Positions 49,201 through 59,999 of a stretch of DNA of 64,000 nt are shown in pieces; positions within the stretch are counted from its first letter, which is position 1; each line of letters opens with the position of its first letter. The notes under the pieces were generated by a model, which did not search any database, had not been told where the DNA came from, and saw nothing but the letters and a program-made list of their open reading frames with translations. Source of the DNA: Gammaproteobacteria bacterium. GTDB taxonomy: Bacteria > Pseudomonadota > Gammaproteobacteria > Steroidobacterales > Steroidobacteraceae. The translations under genes were made by a program, and so were the position numbers. The stretch lies in the NCBI GenBank assembly GCA_947452065.1, contig CANGBB010000006.1, positions 1 through 64,000 of the forward strand, in the 5' to 3' direction.

Positions 49201-50022
49201 TCAGGCTGGCACCGACTCCTTCAGCTTGTCGCGCTCGATCAGTGCATAGGCCGAGTGGTTGTGGATCGACTCGAAGTTCTCGCTTTCCACAACATAGGCT
49301 GAGATGCGCGGCTCGTTGTTCAGGCGCACCGCCACATCACGCACCATGTCCTCAACAAACTTGGGATTGTCGTAGGCGCGCTCGGTCACATACTTCTCGT
49401 CGGGCCTCTTGAGTATTCCGAACAGCTCGCAGGAGGCTTCGCTTTCGGCGATGCCGATCAGTTCCTCGATCCACATGTGTTCGCGGAGACGTGCCTTGAT
49501 AGTGACGTGCGAGCGCTGGTTGTGGGCGCCGTATTCAGAGATTTTCTTGGAGCAGGGGCAGAGGCTGGTGACGGGTACTACTACGCGAACCCACATCACG
49601 ACTTCACCGTTGCACACCTCGCCAATGAGCGAGGCCTGATAATCCAGCAGACTCTCGACGCCTGAGACCGGAGCTTTCTTGTTGACGAAAAACGGAAAGT
49701 TCATTTCGATGTGGCCCGCAGCCGCGTCGAGCCGCTGGGTCATCTCGGTCAGCATGTGTCGGAATGATTCGACAGAGATTTCCCGCTCGCGATGCAGGAT
49801 CTCGACGAAGCGCGACATGTGCGTGCCCTTGAAGTTATGGGGCAGGTTCACGTACATGTTGAACGTGGCCACGGTGTGCTGCTCGCCGGACGAGCGATCC
49901 TTCACCTTGACCGGGTGGCGGATGTCCTTGATGCCAACCCGATCGATGGGGATTTGGCGCGTATCGGCGCGTCCCTGTACATCCTCGACCAACAGGGGTT
50001 TGCCTGCACCGGAATTGCTCAT
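49201..50022 (-). CDS. folE2: GTP cyclohydrolase FolE2
   Basis: A type IB GTP cyclohydrolase, first step of folate and tetrahydrobiopterin-like pterin synthesis; 273 residues. It has [22 protein letters not shown] with the active-site cysteine pair, [11 protein letters not shown], and the C-terminal [13 protein letters not shown]. FolE2 replaces zinc-dependent FolE under zinc limitation in many bacteria; no Zur box is evident here. It is 95 bases after dxs on the same strand and may have its own promoter. The start ATG 50022 is preceded by GAGG. Confidence 0.94.
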   Translation of the reverse strand: MSNSGAGKPLLVEDVQGRADTRQIPIDRVGIKDIRHPVKVKDRSSGEQHTVATFNMYVNLPHNFKGTHMSRFVEILHREREISVESFRHMLTEMTQRLDAAAGHIEMNFPFFVNKKAPVSGVESLLDYQASLIGEVCNGEVVMWVRVVVPVTSLCPCSKKISEYGAHNQRSHVTIKARLREHMWIEELIGIAESEASCELFGILKRPDEKYVTERAYDNPKFVEDMVRDVAVRLNNEPRISAYVVESENFESIHNHSAYALIERDKLKESVPA

Positions 50023-50117
50023 CGCCGCGCTCCTCGTGAACGGGAGCGCTGCCGGCCGGATCAGTCCGTGGCGCGTCCCGAGTCAGTCATTGTGGGGGCG
50101 GCGGCGCCAGTCTTCAA

Positions 50118-51992
50118 CTATGACGGCTGAGCCTGCCACCACTGGCTGATGCGCTGCAGGATGCTGGTGTTGTCCAGCCCGGCGTCCCGCAGACATTCCT
50201 CGCGGCTGCCGTGGCCAAGGTAGAAGTCCGGTATGCCGATGTGCAGCCGCGGCTGCAGCAGGCCCTGCCCATCGAGGAACTCCGCGACGGCGGAGCCGGC
50301 GCCGCCGGCAACAGCATTTTCCTCGAGTGTGACCAGGGCGCGGTGTTGCGGCGCCAGTTTGCGCAGCAACGCCTCATCCAATGGCTTGACGAAGCGCATA
50401 TTCACAACCGTGGCATCCAGCTGTTCAGCCGCCGCGAGGGCAGCGGGCAGCAGCGTGCCAAAGGACAGCACCAGCAATCCCGATTGACCCGTGCGCCGGA
50501 CTTCCGCAACGCCGACGGGCAGTGCTGTCATGGTCTTCTCTACGGGTACGCCGCTCCCCTGGCCGCGCGGGTAGCGCACGGCGGTGGGGCCATCGAGCGT
50601 GATGGCGGTGTAGAGCATCTGGCGGCATTCATTTTCATCCGCCGGTGTCATCACTGTCATATTGGGCACGCAGCGCATGAAAGACAGGTCGAAGCTGCCG
50701 TTATGCGTCGCACCGTCACCGCCGACCATGCCTGCACGGTCGAGGGCGAAGAGCACTGGCAGGTTCTGCAGTGCCACGTCGTGAATCAGCTGATCGTAAC
50801 CGCGTTGCAGGAAGGTGGAGTAGATGGCCACCACTGGGCGCATCTGCTCGCAGGCAAGGCCCGCTGCCAGAGTGACCGCATGCTGCTCGGCGATCGCCAC
50901 ATCGTAGTAGCGCTCTGGGAAGCGCTTGGAATACTCGACCATCCCCGAGCCCTCGCGCATCGCCGGGGTGATCGCCACGATGCGCGGGTCGCGCTCGGCC
51001 ATGTCGCAGAGCCACTGGCCAAAGATCTGCGAGAAGCTCGGACCGCTGGCCGCTTCCTTGCGGATGGTGCCGCTGACCGGATCAAAGGGCCCGGGTCCAT
51101 GCCAAGTGATCGGGTCGGCCTCCGCCGGCGCGTATCCCTTGCCCTTCTGGGTGACCACGTGCAGCAGTTGCGGGCCCTGGCGTTCGCGCGCATTGCGGAG
51201 CGTGCGCAGCAGGGCGGGGATGTTGTGACCGTCGATCGGTCCAACGTAGTTAAAGCCCAGCTCCTCAAACAGGGTGCCTGGCAGCCACATGCCTTTCCAG
51301 TGTTCTTCGACACGGCGTGCAAACTCGCTGACATGCGGCATGCGGCGCAGCAGTCTCTTGCCGCCCTGACGAAAGTCGCTGTAGACCTTGCTGGAGATCA
51401 CGCGGGCCAGATAGTTGGATAGCGCACCAACATTTTCCGAGATGGACATGTCGTTGTCGTTCAGCACCACGATCAGGTTGGCGTTCAGTCCGCCGGCATG
51501 ATTCAGCGCCTCAAAGGCTTGGCCGGCGCTCATGGCGCCATCGCCGATCACGGCAATAGCGCGATGGGAATCGCCGCGGGCAGCAAGGCCGAGGGCCATG
51601 CCCAGTGCGGCACTGACTGAGGTGCTGGAGTGGCCCACCCCGAACGCATCGTAGGGGCTCTCGCTGCGGGCCGGGAAGGGGGCGAGACCGCCATGCTGCT
51701 TGATCGTGTGCAGCGCTTCGCGTCGACCCGTGAGAACTTTGTGCGGATAGGCCTGATGTCCGACGTCCCAGATCAGCCGGTCGTCGGGCGTATTGAAGGC
51801 GTAGTGCAGGGCGATCGTCAGTTCGACGGTGCCGAGGCCCGCGGCGAAGTGACCGCCGCGGGTACTCACGGTGTGGATCAGGAAGTCACGCAATTCTGCT
51901 GCCAGCGGCTGCAGGTCACTCTCAGCCAGAGTGCGCAGCCGGGCAGGCGAATCGATCGCTTCAAGCAGGGGGTACTTGGTGGACCCAGACAT
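50118..51992 (-). CDS. dxs: 1-deoxy-D-xylulose-5-phosphate synthase
   Basis: TPP enzyme condensing pyruvate and glyceraldehyde-3-P, first step of the MEP isoprenoid route. 624 residues with [19 protein letters not shown], the TPP motif [27 protein letters not shown] and [13 protein letters not shown] (catalytic glutamate and histidine). Follows ispA on the same strand 26 bases away; this xseB-ispA-dxs order is standard. Start ATG 51992. Confidence 0.96.
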   Translation of the reverse strand: MSGSTKYPLLEAIDSPARLRTLAESDLQPLAAELRDFLIHTVSTRGGHFAAGLGTVELTIALHYAFNTPDDRLIWDVGHQAYPHKVLTGRREALHTIKQHGGLAPFPARSESPYDAFGVGHSSTSVSAALGMALGLAARGDSHRAIAVIGDGAMSAGQAFEALNHAGGLNANLIVVLNDNDMSISENVGALSNYLARVISSKVYSDFRQGGKRLLRRMPHVSEFARRVEEHWKGMWLPGTLFEELGFNYVGPIDGHNIPALLRTLRNARERQGPQLLHVVTQKGKGYAPAEADPITWHGPGPFDPVSGTIRKEAASGPSFSQIFGQWLCDMAERDPRIVAITPAMREGSGMVEYSKRFPERYYDVAIAEQHAVTLAAGLACEQMRPVVAIYSTFLQRGYDQLIHDVALQNLPVLFALDRAGMVGGDGATHNGSFDLSFMRCVPNMTVMTPADENECRQMLYTAITLDGPTAVRYPRGQGSGVPVEKTMTALPVGVAEVRRTGQSGLLVLSFGTLLPAALAAAEQLDATVVNMRFVKPLDEALLRKLAPQHRALVTLEENAVAGGAGSAVAEFLDGQGLLQPRLHIGIPDFYLGHGSREECLRDAGLDNTSILQRISQWWQAQPS

Positions 51993-52018
51993 TGAAGTGG
52001 AGTTTAGCCTGCACGGCC

Positions 52019-52906
52019 TCAGTAAGCTCGCTCGACGACGAAGTGCGCCATGTCGCGCAGCAGGCCGGCGCGTGAGCCGAGCGGTGCGACGGCCGCCACG
52101 GCCTGATCGCGATGCTGGAGTGCCAGCGCGCGGGCGGCCTCCAGACCGAGGATGCTGGCGTAGCTGGGCTTGTCTTGCAGCGCGTCTGAGCCCTGAGGTT
52201 TGCCCAGAGTCGTGGTATCGCCGGTTACGTCCAAGATGTCGTCCTGGATCTGGAATGCCAGACCCAGCTCGTCGCCATAGCGACGCAATGCCGCCATTTC
52301 CGCTCCGGCGAGCACTCCGGCGGATTGCGCGCCGAGTTCGACGCTGGCCGTGATCAGCGCGCCGGTCTTGCGCCGGTGCATCAGTTCCAGCTCAGTCCGC
52401 GAGAGCTGGCGACCGACCGCTCCAAGATCAATGGCCTGACCACCGGCCATGCCGAGCGTGCCGATGGCAGCGGCGAGTGTGATCATCATCTGGATACGCC
52501 CGGCATCGGGCATGCCGGCCGTGCGTGTTGCCAGCAGTTCGAAGGCGAAGGCCTGGAGCGCATCACCGGCGAGGATGGCCGTGCCCTCGTCGAAGGCGCG
52601 GTGGCAGGAGGGGCGACCGCGGCGCAGGTCGTCATCGTCCATGGCCGGCAGATCGTCGTGGATCAGGCTGTAGGCGTGGATGATTTCCACCGCGGCGGCC
52701 GCAGGATCTAGCTGTGCGCGGGTAGCGCCGAGGGATTCGCCGGTGGTGTACACCAGCAGTGCCCGCAGGCGCTTGCCGCCGTTGAGCACGCTGTAGCGCA
52801 TGGCCTGACAAAGCCGCGTGGTGTGTGGATCATCCTGCGGGAGCCAGGCGTCCAGAACTTGTTCGATATGCGCCTGAACGGCCGCGATGTGCGACTGGAA
52901 CGACAT
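52019..52906 (-). CDS. ispA: (2E,6E)-farnesyl diphosphate synthase
   Basis: Adds IPP to DMAPP and GPP to give FPP. At 295 residues it has the first aspartate-rich motif [19 protein letters not shown] and the second [13 protein letters not shown], with K-R-L-R near the front ([12 protein letters not shown]). It starts at ATG 52906, 13 bases after the xseB stop. The second-motif and chain-length residues were not checked, so geranyl or octaprenyl chain length is not fully excluded, but context is with dxs. Confidence 0.94.
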   Translation of the reverse strand: MSFQSHIAAVQAHIEQVLDAWLPQDDPHTTRLCQAMRYSVLNGGKRLRALLVYTTGESLGATRAQLDPAAAAVEIIHAYSLIHDDLPAMDDDDLRRGRPSCHRAFDEGTAILAGDALQAFAFELLATRTAGMPDAGRIQMMITLAAAIGTLGMAGGQAIDLGAVGRQLSRTELELMHRRKTGALITASVELGAQSAGVLAGAEMAALRRYGDELGLAFQIQDDILDVTGDTTTLGKPQGSDALQDKPSYASILGLEAARALALQHRDQAVAAVAPLGSRAGLLRDMAHFVVERAY

Positions 52907-52919
52907 GGCGAAGCGAGGC

Positions 52920-53174
52920 TTAGCCCCGGGAGTCGTCGGTCTCGACGCCCGCGAATGTCTCCAGCGTCGCTCCGCTGGCCTGCTGCTGAAGCAGTTGCAC
53001 ACGCTGTTGCGCCTGCTGCAGCTGCTGCTGGCAGTCGCGTGTCAGCTTGACGCCACGCTCAAAGTCGCTCAACGCCTGCTCCAGCGGCAGTTCGCCCGCT
53101 TCCATGCGGCTCACCAGCGCCTCGAGTTCGGCGAGCGTGCCCTCAAAACTGGTGCCTTTGGGTTTTTTGCTCAC
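52920..53174 (-). CDS. xseB: Exodeoxyribonuclease VII small subunit
   Basis: An 84-residue helical small subunit of exonuclease VII. It contains FEGTLAELEALVSRMEAGELPLEQALSDFERGVKL and a glutamine-rich coiled-coil stretch (QQQLQQAQQRVQLLQQQ). The large subunit xseA is not in the window. First gene of the xseB-ispA-dxs unit; upstream intergenic sequence 53175-53315 is shared with the divergent parE. Confidence 0.92.
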   Translation of the reverse strand: MSKKPKGTSFEGTLAELEALVSRMEAGELPLEQALSDFERGVKLTRDCQQQLQQAQQRVQLLQQQASGATLETFAGVETDDSRG

Positions 53175-53269
53175 TTCCGAACCCTACACAGCAACAGGGA
53201 GTGTGGTCAAACGGATTGCGGGGTGGCGCCCGGATGAGTTCCCGGCGCTCGTTGGCCGCCGATCTCGGC

Positions 53270-53275
53270 TAGAAT
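53270..53275 (+). promoter_or_regulatory. -10 element TAGAAT upstream of parE
   Basis: TAGAAT preceded by GGC, 40 bases before the parE ATG. A GC-rich hairpin lies between it and the start codon. No clear -35. Confidence 0.35.
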
Positions 53276-53278
53276 CCG

Positions 53279-53301
53279 CGCGCCCGCGCTCGGCGGGCGC
53301 G
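53279..53301 (+). other. 5' leader hairpin before parE
   Basis: A 9-bp GC stem (CGCGCCCGC / GCGGGCGCG) with a 5-base loop ends 14 bases before the parE ATG. It could hide or expose the start region and tune translation; no classical Shine-Dalgarno is present. Confidence 0.35.
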
Positions 53302-53315
53302 AATACCGTGGCGAG

Positions 53316-55208
53316 ATGGCGCAGTCGTATAACGCATCTGACATTGAAGTCCTCTCCGGACTGGAGCCCGTGCGTCGCCGCCCGGGTATGTACACGGATA
53401 CCACGCGCCCAAACCATCTGGCGCATGAAGTCATCGACAACAGCGTCGATGAGGCCATAGCCGGCCATTGCAAGACGATCCAGGTCAAGTTGTACAAGGA
53501 CGGATCGCTGGAAGTGGCCGATGACGGCCGCGGCATGCCGGTGGATATCCATCCGCAGGAAAAGGTCAGCGGTGTCGAACTGATCCTCACGCGCCTGCAT
53601 GCCGGTGGCAAGTTCTCGGGCGAGAACTACACCTTCTCCGGCGGCCTGCATGGTGTCGGTGTCTCGGTGGTTAATGCCCTGTCGGCCCATCTGGAATGCT
53701 GGGTGCGTCGCGGCGGCAAGGAATACAACATCGCTTTCAAGAGCGGTCGGCTGCACTCCAAGCTCGAAGTCATCGGTGCCGTTGGCCAGAAAAATACTGG
53801 AACGACGGTGCGCTTCTGGCCGGAATCCAAGTTTTTCGACTCTGATCGTTTCTCGGTCCCGGAGTTGCGGCGCGTGCTCAAGGCCAAGGCCGTGCTGTGT
53901 GCCGGCCTCAAAGTCGTCTTCGAGAACGAGGCGACCGGCGAGCGGGAAGAGTGGTTTTACACCGGCCATTTGGGCGAATACCTGACCGAGCAGCTCGCGA
54001 AGATCGAGTGCATGCCGGCAGAGCCGGTCACCGGCAAACACACCTCGGATCAGGATGTGGTCGAGTGGGCGCTGGTTTGGACACCGGATCAGCCGGTTCT
54101 AGTGGCGGAAAGCTATGTCAACCTGATTCCGACGGCCGCCGGCGGTACGCACGTCAATGGACTGCGCAGCGGTATCGTCGAGGCCGTGCGTGAATTCTGC
54201 GAGTTCCGCAATCTACTGCCGCGCGGCGTGAAGCTGACGGCGGAGGACGTCTGGGACAAGGTCAGCTATGTGCTGTCCGTGAAGATCCGCGATCCCCAGT
54301 TCGCCGGCCAGACTAAAGAAAAGCTCAGCTCGCGCGAGGCCGCGCAGCTGGTCGAGACTCATGCGCGCGATGCCATGGCACTGTGGCTTAACCAGCATCC
54401 GGAAATGGGCGAGAGCATCGCTCAGTTTGCGATCAGCAATGCGCAGGAGCGTCTCAAGGCTGCGCAGCGTGTGGTGCGCAAACGCGCGGTCAACGGTCCG
54501 GCGCTGCCAGGCAAGCTGGCGGACTGCACCAGTCAGGATCCGGCGCGCTCGGAGCTGTTCCTGGTCGAGGGTGACTCGGCCGGTGGTTCCGCCAAGCAGG
54601 CGCGCGACAAGGATTTCCAGGCCATCATGCCTCTGCGCGGCAAGATCCTGAATACCTGGGAGATGGATCCGGGTGCGATTGCCGCCTCGGAAGAAGTGCA
54701 CAACATCGCCGTGGCCATCGGCGTCGACCCGGGTTCTCCCGATCTGAGCGGTCTGCGCTATCACAAGATCTGCATCCTTGCGGACGCTGACTCTGACGGA
54801 CTACACATCGCGACGCTCCTGTGCGCGCTTTTCCTGCGCCACTTCCGGCCACTGGTGACGGCGGGGCACGTGTACATGGCTAAGCCGCCGCTGTTCCGCA
54901 TCGATGCCGGCAAGCAGGTGTTGTATGCGCTCGATGAGGCGGAGCGTGATGCAGAACTCAAGCGCCTGGCTGCAGAGCACTCCCGTGCGAAACCCGTGGT
55001 CACACGCTTCAAGGGACTGGGTGAGATGAACCCGTCGCAGTTGCGTGAGAGCACCATCAATCCGCTGACGCGGCGGTTGGTTCAGCTCACCGTCGATGCC
55101 AAAGACAATACGGATCAGCTCATGGACATGCTGCTGGCCAAGAAGCGGTCCGCGGACCGACGCGAGTGGCTGGAAACCAAGGGTAATCTCGCGGACGTGA
55201 CGCCATGA
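53316..55208 (+). CDS. parE: DNA topoisomerase IV subunit B
   Basis: ATPase subunit of the decatenating type IIA topoisomerase. 630 residues. GHKL ATPase with [21 protein letters not shown] and [15 protein letters not shown], transducer with QTKEKL, TOPRIM with [14 protein letters not shown] (Glu418) and the DADSDG metal motif, and the C-terminal [10 protein letters not shown] (GyrB/ParE). The size and absence of the ~170-residue GyrB insertion mark ParE rather than GyrB. ParC starts inside its last codon (ATGA). Confidence 0.95.
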   Translation: MAQSYNASDIEVLSGLEPVRRRPGMYTDTTRPNHLAHEVIDNSVDEAIAGHCKTIQVKLYKDGSLEVADDGRGMPVDIHPQEKVSGVELILTRLHAGGKFSGENYTFSGGLHGVGVSVVNALSAHLECWVRRGGKEYNIAFKSGRLHSKLEVIGAVGQKNTGTTVRFWPESKFFDSDRFSVPELRRVLKAKAVLCAGLKVVFENEATGEREEWFYTGHLGEYLTEQLAKIECMPAEPVTGKHTSDQDVVEWALVWTPDQPVLVAESYVNLIPTAAGGTHVNGLRSGIVEAVREFCEFRNLLPRGVKLTAEDVWDKVSYVLSVKIRDPQFAGQTKEKLSSREAAQLVETHARDAMALWLNQHPEMGESIAQFAISNAQERLKAAQRVVRKRAVNGPALPGKLADCTSQDPARSELFLVEGDSAGGSAKQARDKDFQAIMPLRGKILNTWEMDPGAIAASEEVHNIAVAIGVDPGSPDLSGLRYHKICILADADSDGLHIATLLCALFLRHFRPLVTAGHVYMAKPPLFRIDAGKQVLYALDEAERDAELKRLAAEHSRAKPVVTRFKGLGEMNPSQLRESTINPLTRRLVQLTVDAKDNTDQLMDMLLAKKRSADRREWLETKGNLADVTP

Positions 55209-57460
55209 GCAACAAGGACATGGAACTGAACTTCGAGGGCGTGGAAAAGCAGCCGCTGGGCCATTTCACGGAAAAGGCCTACCTCGATTATTCGATGTAC
55301 GTGATCCTCGATCGCGCGCTGCCGGCGCTCGGCGACGGATTGAAGCCCGTGCAGCGACGCATCATTTACGCGATGAGCGAGCTGGGGCTGTCGGCAGCCT
55401 CCAAGCACAAGAAGTCGGCGCGTACCGTGGGCGATGTGATCGGCAAGTTCCATCCGCATGGTGATTCGGCCTGCTATGAGGCCATGGTTCATATGGCGCA
55501 GGACTTCTCCTACCGCTATCCCATCGTCGATGGCCAAGGAAACTGGGGCTCGGCCGATGATCCCAAGTCCTTCGCGGCCATGCGCTATACCGAGTCGCGA
55601 CTGACGCGCTATGCCGACACGCTGCTCGATGAGTTGGCGCACGGTACTGTGGACTGGGGTCCGAACTTCGACGGCTCGCTGGACGAGCCGCTGATGCTGC
55701 CGGCGCGCCTGCCAAACCTGCTGCTTAATGGCACCTCCGGCATCGCCGTGGGCATGGCGACAGACATTCCGCCGCATAACCTGCGTGAGGTGGGTACGGC
55801 CTGCATTCACCTGCTCGATGATCCCGAGGCCACCACGCGTGCGCTGATGAAGCACGTGAAAGGGCCTGACTTGCCCACGGGCGCCGAGATCATTTCCTCG
55901 CGTGATGATCTGGTGCAGTTTTACGAGACGGGCAATGGCAGTTTTCGCGCTCGCGCCACTTGGGAAGTGGAAAAGGACAGCGGCCAGATCGTGGTCACGC
56001 AGCTGCCATTCCAAGTCTCGGGCAACCGCGTGCAGGAGCAGATCGCACAGCAGATCCGCGACAAGAAGCTGCCGATGGTCGAGGACATCCGTGACGAATC
56101 CGATCACGAGAATCCCACTCGTCTGGTGATCCAGCCGCGCAGCAATCGTGTCGATGTCGAACAGCTGATGGCGCACCTGTTTGCGACCACTGATCTTGAG
56201 CGCAGCTACCGCGTCAACATCAATGTCATTGCGCTGGATGGTCGTCCGCGTGTGATGGGTCTTAAGGCGCTGCTCACCGAATGGCTGGAATTCCGCCGTC
56301 GCACGGTGCGCCGCCGCCTCGAGCATCGTCTGGAGAAGGTGGCGCGCCGCCTGCATCTGCTCGACGGCATGTTGATCGCCTATCTGAATCTGGATGAGGT
56401 GATCCGCATCATCCGTCAGGAGGAAGAGCCCAAGGCGGTGCTGATCAAGCGCTTCAAGCTCTCTGAAGAGCAGGCCGAGTACATCCTCGAGACCAAGTTG
56501 CGCCAGTTGGCACGGCTCGAGGAAATGAAGATCCGCGACGAGCAGGCGCGGCTGGAGGCCGAGCGCAAAGAGCTCGAAGCCATCCTGGCCAGCAAGGCGC
56601 GTTTGACGAAGCTGATCCGCAGCGAGATTGAGGCGGACATCAAGGAATATGGCGACGATCGGCGCACGCGCATCGTCGAGCGCGCGGCCGCGCAGGCCAT
56701 CGAAGAAACTGATCTCGTGGTGAACGAGCCGGTGACGGTGGTGTTGTCCACCGGCGGCTGGGTGCGCGCGGCGAAAGGGCATGAGATTGATCCGGCGTCG
56801 CTGTCCTATAAAACCGGCGATGCATTTCTCGGTGCTGCGCGCGGACGTAGCACGCAGTTGGCGGTGTTCATCGACAGCACCGGCCGCGCCTACAGTCTCC
56901 CGGCGCATACGCTGCCTTCGGCACGCGGTCAGGGTGAGCCACTCTCGGGCAAGCTCAATCCGCCGGATGGCGCGCGCTTCGCCGGCGTTGCAATCGGTGA
57001 ACCGGATGATCTGTGGCTGCTGGCCACGGATGCGGGCTACGGCTTCACCGTCAAGCTCAAGGAGCTGCATTCGCGCAATCGCGCTGGCAAGGCCGTGATC
57101 AATGTCCCCGAGGGTGCGCTGGTGCTGCCGCCGGTGCCAGTTATTGGCGACAAAGCGCGCGTCGCGTTGGTCAACTCCGAAGGTCGCCTGCTGGTATTCC
57201 CGGTGGCTGACATCCCAGAGCTCGCGCGTGGCAAGGGCAACAAACTGTTCGGTATCCCGGGCAAGAAAGCCCAGTCCCGCGAGGAAGTCTTGGCGGCGGC
57301 GAGTGTGGTGGGCGATGGACAGTCCTTGCGCGTGTGGTCGGGTGAGCGGCAGATGACGTTGACGCCGGTCGACCTCAAATCGCATGTGGGTGAGCGTGCG
57401 CAGCGCGGTGCGGTTCTGCCGCGCGGCTGGCGCAAGGTCGAGCGCATCGAGGCCGTTTGA
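55205..57460 (+). CDS. parC: DNA topoisomerase IV subunit A
   Basis: Breakage-reunion subunit; 751 residues. The winged helix domain holds the quinolone-resistance region [16 protein letters not shown], with Ser88 and Glu92 in the sensitive (wild-type) state, and the catalytic tyrosine Tyr128 in RYTESRL. A coiled coil follows ([14 protein letters not shown], about 440-490), then a beta-pinwheel C-terminal domain (from about 500). Coupled to parE by ATGA overlap; the DMT transporter overlaps its stop. Confidence 0.95.
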   Translation: MSNKDMELNFEGVEKQPLGHFTEKAYLDYSMYVILDRALPALGDGLKPVQRRIIYAMSELGLSAASKHKKSARTVGDVIGKFHPHGDSACYEAMVHMAQDFSYRYPIVDGQGNWGSADDPKSFAAMRYTESRLTRYADTLLDELAHGTVDWGPNFDGSLDEPLMLPARLPNLLLNGTSGIAVGMATDIPPHNLREVGTACIHLLDDPEATTRALMKHVKGPDLPTGAEIISSRDDLVQFYETGNGSFRARATWEVEKDSGQIVVTQLPFQVSGNRVQEQIAQQIRDKKLPMVEDIRDESDHENPTRLVIQPRSNRVDVEQLMAHLFATTDLERSYRVNINVIALDGRPRVMGLKALLTEWLEFRRRTVRRRLEHRLEKVARRLHLLDGMLIAYLNLDEVIRIIRQEEEPKAVLIKRFKLSEEQAEYILETKLRQLARLEEMKIRDEQARLEAERKELEAILASKARLTKLIRSEIEADIKEYGDDRRTRIVERAAAQAIEETDLVVNEPVTVVLSTGGWVRAAKGHEIDPASLSYKTGDAFLGAARGRSTQLAVFIDSTGRAYSLPAHTLPSARGQGEPLSGKLNPPDGARFAGVAIGEPDDLWLLATDAGYGFTVKLKELHSRNRAGKAVINVPEGALVLPPVPVIGDKARVALVNSEGRLLVFPVADIPELARGKGNKLFGIPGKKAQSREEVLAAASVVGDGQSLRVWSGERQMTLTPVDLKSHVGERAQRGAVLPRGWRKVERIEAV

Positions 57461-58335
57461 ACGTCTGGCTCGCACTGTTCCTGACGGTGCTGAGCTGGGC
57501 GGCGACGTTCCACCTCGCACGTCAGGTCGTCGGCCAGATGGCGCCGCTGGGGGCGATCATCTGGCGCTTCGCGCTGGCCGCAGCATTCCTGATTCCGCTG
57601 GTCAGTCTGCGCGAACGCTGGCAATGGCAGGCACTGTGGCGGCATCGCTGGGTGCTGCTCTTTCTCGGCGGCATCGGCATCACCGGTTTTCAGCTCGGCA
57701 TGTTCTTCGGTCTGCGCACGAGCACAGCCACCAATGCCGCCTTGCTGATGGGTTTCAGTCCGGCGTTAACCGTGGCCTTGTCGGCGTTGCTGGAGCGGCG
57801 CTGGATCGGTGCACGTCAGTTTGCTGGGCTCATCCTAGGCACGGTGGGTGTCATCACTGTCGTTTGTCGCGGGCAGTGGAGCGTGTTGCAGCAACTGGAT
57901 TTTTCCAGCGGCGATCTGCTGCTGGTGGCGGGCGGCGGTGCCTGGGCGCTGTATTCCGTGGTGCTGCAGCGCTGGGTGCGCGGTGTCAGCCTGCTGCAGG
58001 TAACGGTCGCGACCATCGTGATCTGTACGCTACTGACGCTGACTGTCGCCGTCGCAACCTCGCCGGGTACGGTTGGCTGGCCGCCGCCGCATGTGTGGCC
58101 GGCATTGCTGGTGATGGGTGTGGCCGGTTCAGCGCTGGCCTATGTCTGGTGGAATGATGCGGTGGCCCGGGTCGGTGCCGCACGCGCAGCTCAGTTCATG
58201 AATCTGGTGCCCGTACTCACAATGCTGATGGCGGTGCCGCTGGGCGAGCCTTTGGCGTTGGCGCAAGTGTTGGGCGCGGTATTGGTCATCACCGGCGTGC
58301 TGCTCGCAACGCAGCGCGATCCCGCCGATCGATGA
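57457..58335 (+). CDS. DMT-superfamily transporter, two EamA domains
   Basis: 292 residues with ten predicted helices, made of two EamA repeats. Repeat 1 holds [17 protein letters not shown] and [25 protein letters not shown]; repeat 2 holds [23 protein letters not shown] and [25 protein letters not shown]. These are typical drug/metabolite exporters; the substrate is unknown. The start is TTG 57457, overlapping the parC stop (TTGA), with GAGG four bases upstream. Shared transcription with parC is likely but not functionally obvious. Confidence 0.82.
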   Translation: MNVWLALFLTVLSWAATFHLARQVVGQMAPLGAIIWRFALAAAFLIPLVSLRERWQWQALWRHRWVLLFLGGIGITGFQLGMFFGLRTSTATNAALLMGFSPALTVALSALLERRWIGARQFAGLILGTVGVITVVCRGQWSVLQQLDFSSGDLLLVAGGGAWALYSVVLQRWVRGVSLLQVTVATIVICTLLTLTVAVATSPGTVGWPPPHVWPALLVMGVAGSALAYVWWNDAVARVGAARAAQFMNLVPVLTMLMAVPLGEPLALAQVLGAVLVITGVLLATQRDPADR

Positions 58336-58339
58336 GGGC

Positions 58340-59350
58340 TCAATCCTCTTCGTTTCGAACGGGCGATTTCGAGGCCGCGCCAGGTTTCTCACGCACCAGT
58401 CTGGGTACGAGGTAGCCCGGGAGTTCCGACTGCATCGCTCCATGGAGCGAGAGCGCGGTGCGCGCCGACACGTCGAAGTGCGCCGAACCGCGCACCGGAT
58501 CGAGCAGATGCAGGTAATACGGCAGCACACCGGCGCCATCAAGCGCCCGCGACAGCTCACACAGCGCTGCCGCTGAATCATTGATGCCGGCCAGCAACAC
58601 AGACTGGTTCAGCAGTGTGGCGCCTGCCGCGCGCAGTCGTGCGCAGGACTGACGCACGGCATCATCAATCTCATTGGCGTGGTTGCAATGCAGGACGATG
58701 ACCGGCCGCCATGGGAGTTTTGCCAGCCACTGGCACAGACCGTCATCGACACGATCGGGCAGCACCACCGGCTGACGCGTGTGAATACGGAAGCGGCGCA
58801 GATGCCCGATGCCCGCCAGCCGTTGCGAGAGCGACTCCAGTCGCGCGTTGGACAGCGACAGCGGGTCGCCGCCCGAGAGAATCACTTCTTCGATCTGCGG
58901 GTCGGCCGCCAGGCTGGCCAGCGCAGCATTCCAGCGACCGTCATCGCTGGCGTTGTCCTCGTAAGGGTATTCGCGCCGGAAGCAGTAGCGGCAATGTACG
59001 GCGCAGGCCGCCGTCGCCAGCAGCAGTGCTCGGTGACGGTACTTCTGCAGCAGCCCCGGTGCCCGGCGTGCAGCGGCCTCTTGCAGCGGGTCGGCCACAA
59101 AACCCTCCACCGCGGCCTGTTCCGCGCCGACGCTCAGGACCTGAAGCAGCAGCGGATCGTGGTAGTCGCCACGGCGCATCCGCGCGATAAAGGCCTGCGG
59201 CACGCGCAGCGGGAAGAGGCTGTCGGCGACGCCAGCGCGTACCGGGTCCAGCCCGAGTGCCTCGCACAGCGCCGCCGGCGAGGTCACGGCCTCGGCCATT
59301 TGCTGCTGCCAGTTTTTCGGCTGGCGGCTGGGCAGGGATGCCGCTATCAT
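58340..59350 (-). CDS. epmB: EF-P beta-lysylation protein EpmB (lysine 2,3-aminomutase family)
   Basis: A 336-residue radical-SAM enzyme that turns alpha-lysine into (R)-beta-lysine for EF-P. The SAM cluster motif is [11 protein letters not shown] and the PLP lysine should be in the C-terminal part. Other landmarks are [18 protein letters not shown] and [16 protein letters not shown], which fit this family better than the larger clostridial aminomutases. I start at ATG 59350. It is divergent from efp with only 27 bases between start codons, so the two promoters must overlap. Confidence 0.92.
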   Translation of the reverse strand: MIAASLPSRQPKNWQQQMAEAVTSPAALCEALGLDPVRAGVADSLFPLRVPQAFIARMRRGDYHDPLLLQVLSVGAEQAAVEGFVADPLQEAAARRAPGLLQKYRHRALLLATAACAVHCRYCFRREYPYEDNASDDGRWNAALASLAADPQIEEVILSGGDPLSLSNARLESLSQRLAGIGHLRRFRIHTRQPVVLPDRVDDGLCQWLAKLPWRPVIVLHCNHANEIDDAVRQSCARLRAAGATLLNQSVLLAGINDSAAALCELSRALDGAGVLPYYLHLLDPVRGSAHFDVSARTALSLHGAMQSELPGYLVPRLVREKPGAASKSPVRNEED

Positions 59351-59377
59351 CCGCGGCTCGCAAAAAGGGTTGGAATC

Positions 59378-59947
59378 ATGGGCAGCTACACTACCAGCGA
59401 AATTCGGTCCGGAATGAAAGTCCTGCTCGACGGGGATCCGTACGCCATCGTCGACAACGAATTCGTTAAGCCGGGCAAGGGCCAGGCATTCAACCGCATC
59501 AAGGTGCGCAACCTCAAGACCGGTCGCACCATCGAGAAGACCTTCCGCTCGGGCGAGTCGCTGGAAGCTGCGGACGTCATGGACGTCGACATGCAGTTTC
59601 TGTACTCCGACGGCGACTTCTTCCACTTCATGGTGCCGGACAATTTCGAGCAGTATGCCTGCGGCAAGGAATCGCTCGGCGACAACGCCCAGTGGCTGAA
59701 AGACGGCATGAGCTGCATCGTCACGCTGTGGAACAACGTGCCGCTGGTCGTCACGCCGCCCGCACACGTGGAACTGAAGATCATCGAGACCGATCCGGGC
59801 CTGCGCGGCGACACCGCCACGGGTGGCCAAAAGCCGGCCAAGCTGGAAACCGGTGCCATGGTTCGCGTGCCGCTGTTCCTCAGCGAGGGCGACGTGGTCC
59901 GTGTCGATACGCGCACCGGCGAATATCTCTCGCGCGGCAAGCAGTAA
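59378..59947 (+). CDS. efp: Elongation factor P
   Basis: 189-residue translation factor that rescues ribosomes stalled on proline runs. Three beta-barrel domains: KOW-like N-domain with the loop [10 protein letters not shown] (Lys34, the beta-lysylation site) and domains II/III ending [13 protein letters not shown]. Lys34 with epmA and epmB nearby indicates (R)-beta-lysine modification. ATG 59378 follows AAAGGGTTGG, a usable ribosome-binding site. A 10-bp hairpin ends the transcript. Confidence 0.96.
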   Translation: MGSYTTSEIRSGMKVLLDGDPYAIVDNEFVKPGKGQAFNRIKVRNLKTGRTIEKTFRSGESLEAADVMDVDMQFLYSDGDFFHFMVPDNFEQYACGKESLGDNAQWLKDGMSCIVTLWNNVPLVVTPPAHVELKIIETDPGLRGDTATGGQKPAKLETGAMVRVPLFLSEGDVVRVDTRTGEYLSRGKQ

Positions 59948-59964
59948 GCCAAGTCGCTCACTCC

Positions 59965-59989
59965 CGGCACCGGTGCAAGACCGGTGCCG
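59965..59989. terminator. Hairpin between efp and epmA (convergent)
   Basis: A 10-bp perfect stem CGGCACCGGT / ACCGGTGCCG with a GCAAG loop, 17 bases after the efp stop and 10 before the epmA stop region. No U-tract. Confidence 0.5.
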
Positions 59990-59999
59990 AGTCGAACTG

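Noticed and set aside
50023-50117. Zur-type operator before folE2
   Set aside because: No AT-rich GTTATnnnATAAC-like palindrome is present.
50211-51422. Plus-strand frame of 403 codons opposite dxs
   Set aside because: Antisense shadow of a well-supported dxs; no start context or domain.
55115-57520. 801-codon minus-strand frame opposite parC
   Set aside because: It is longer than parC but has no domain, and parC and parE carry all topoisomerase motifs.
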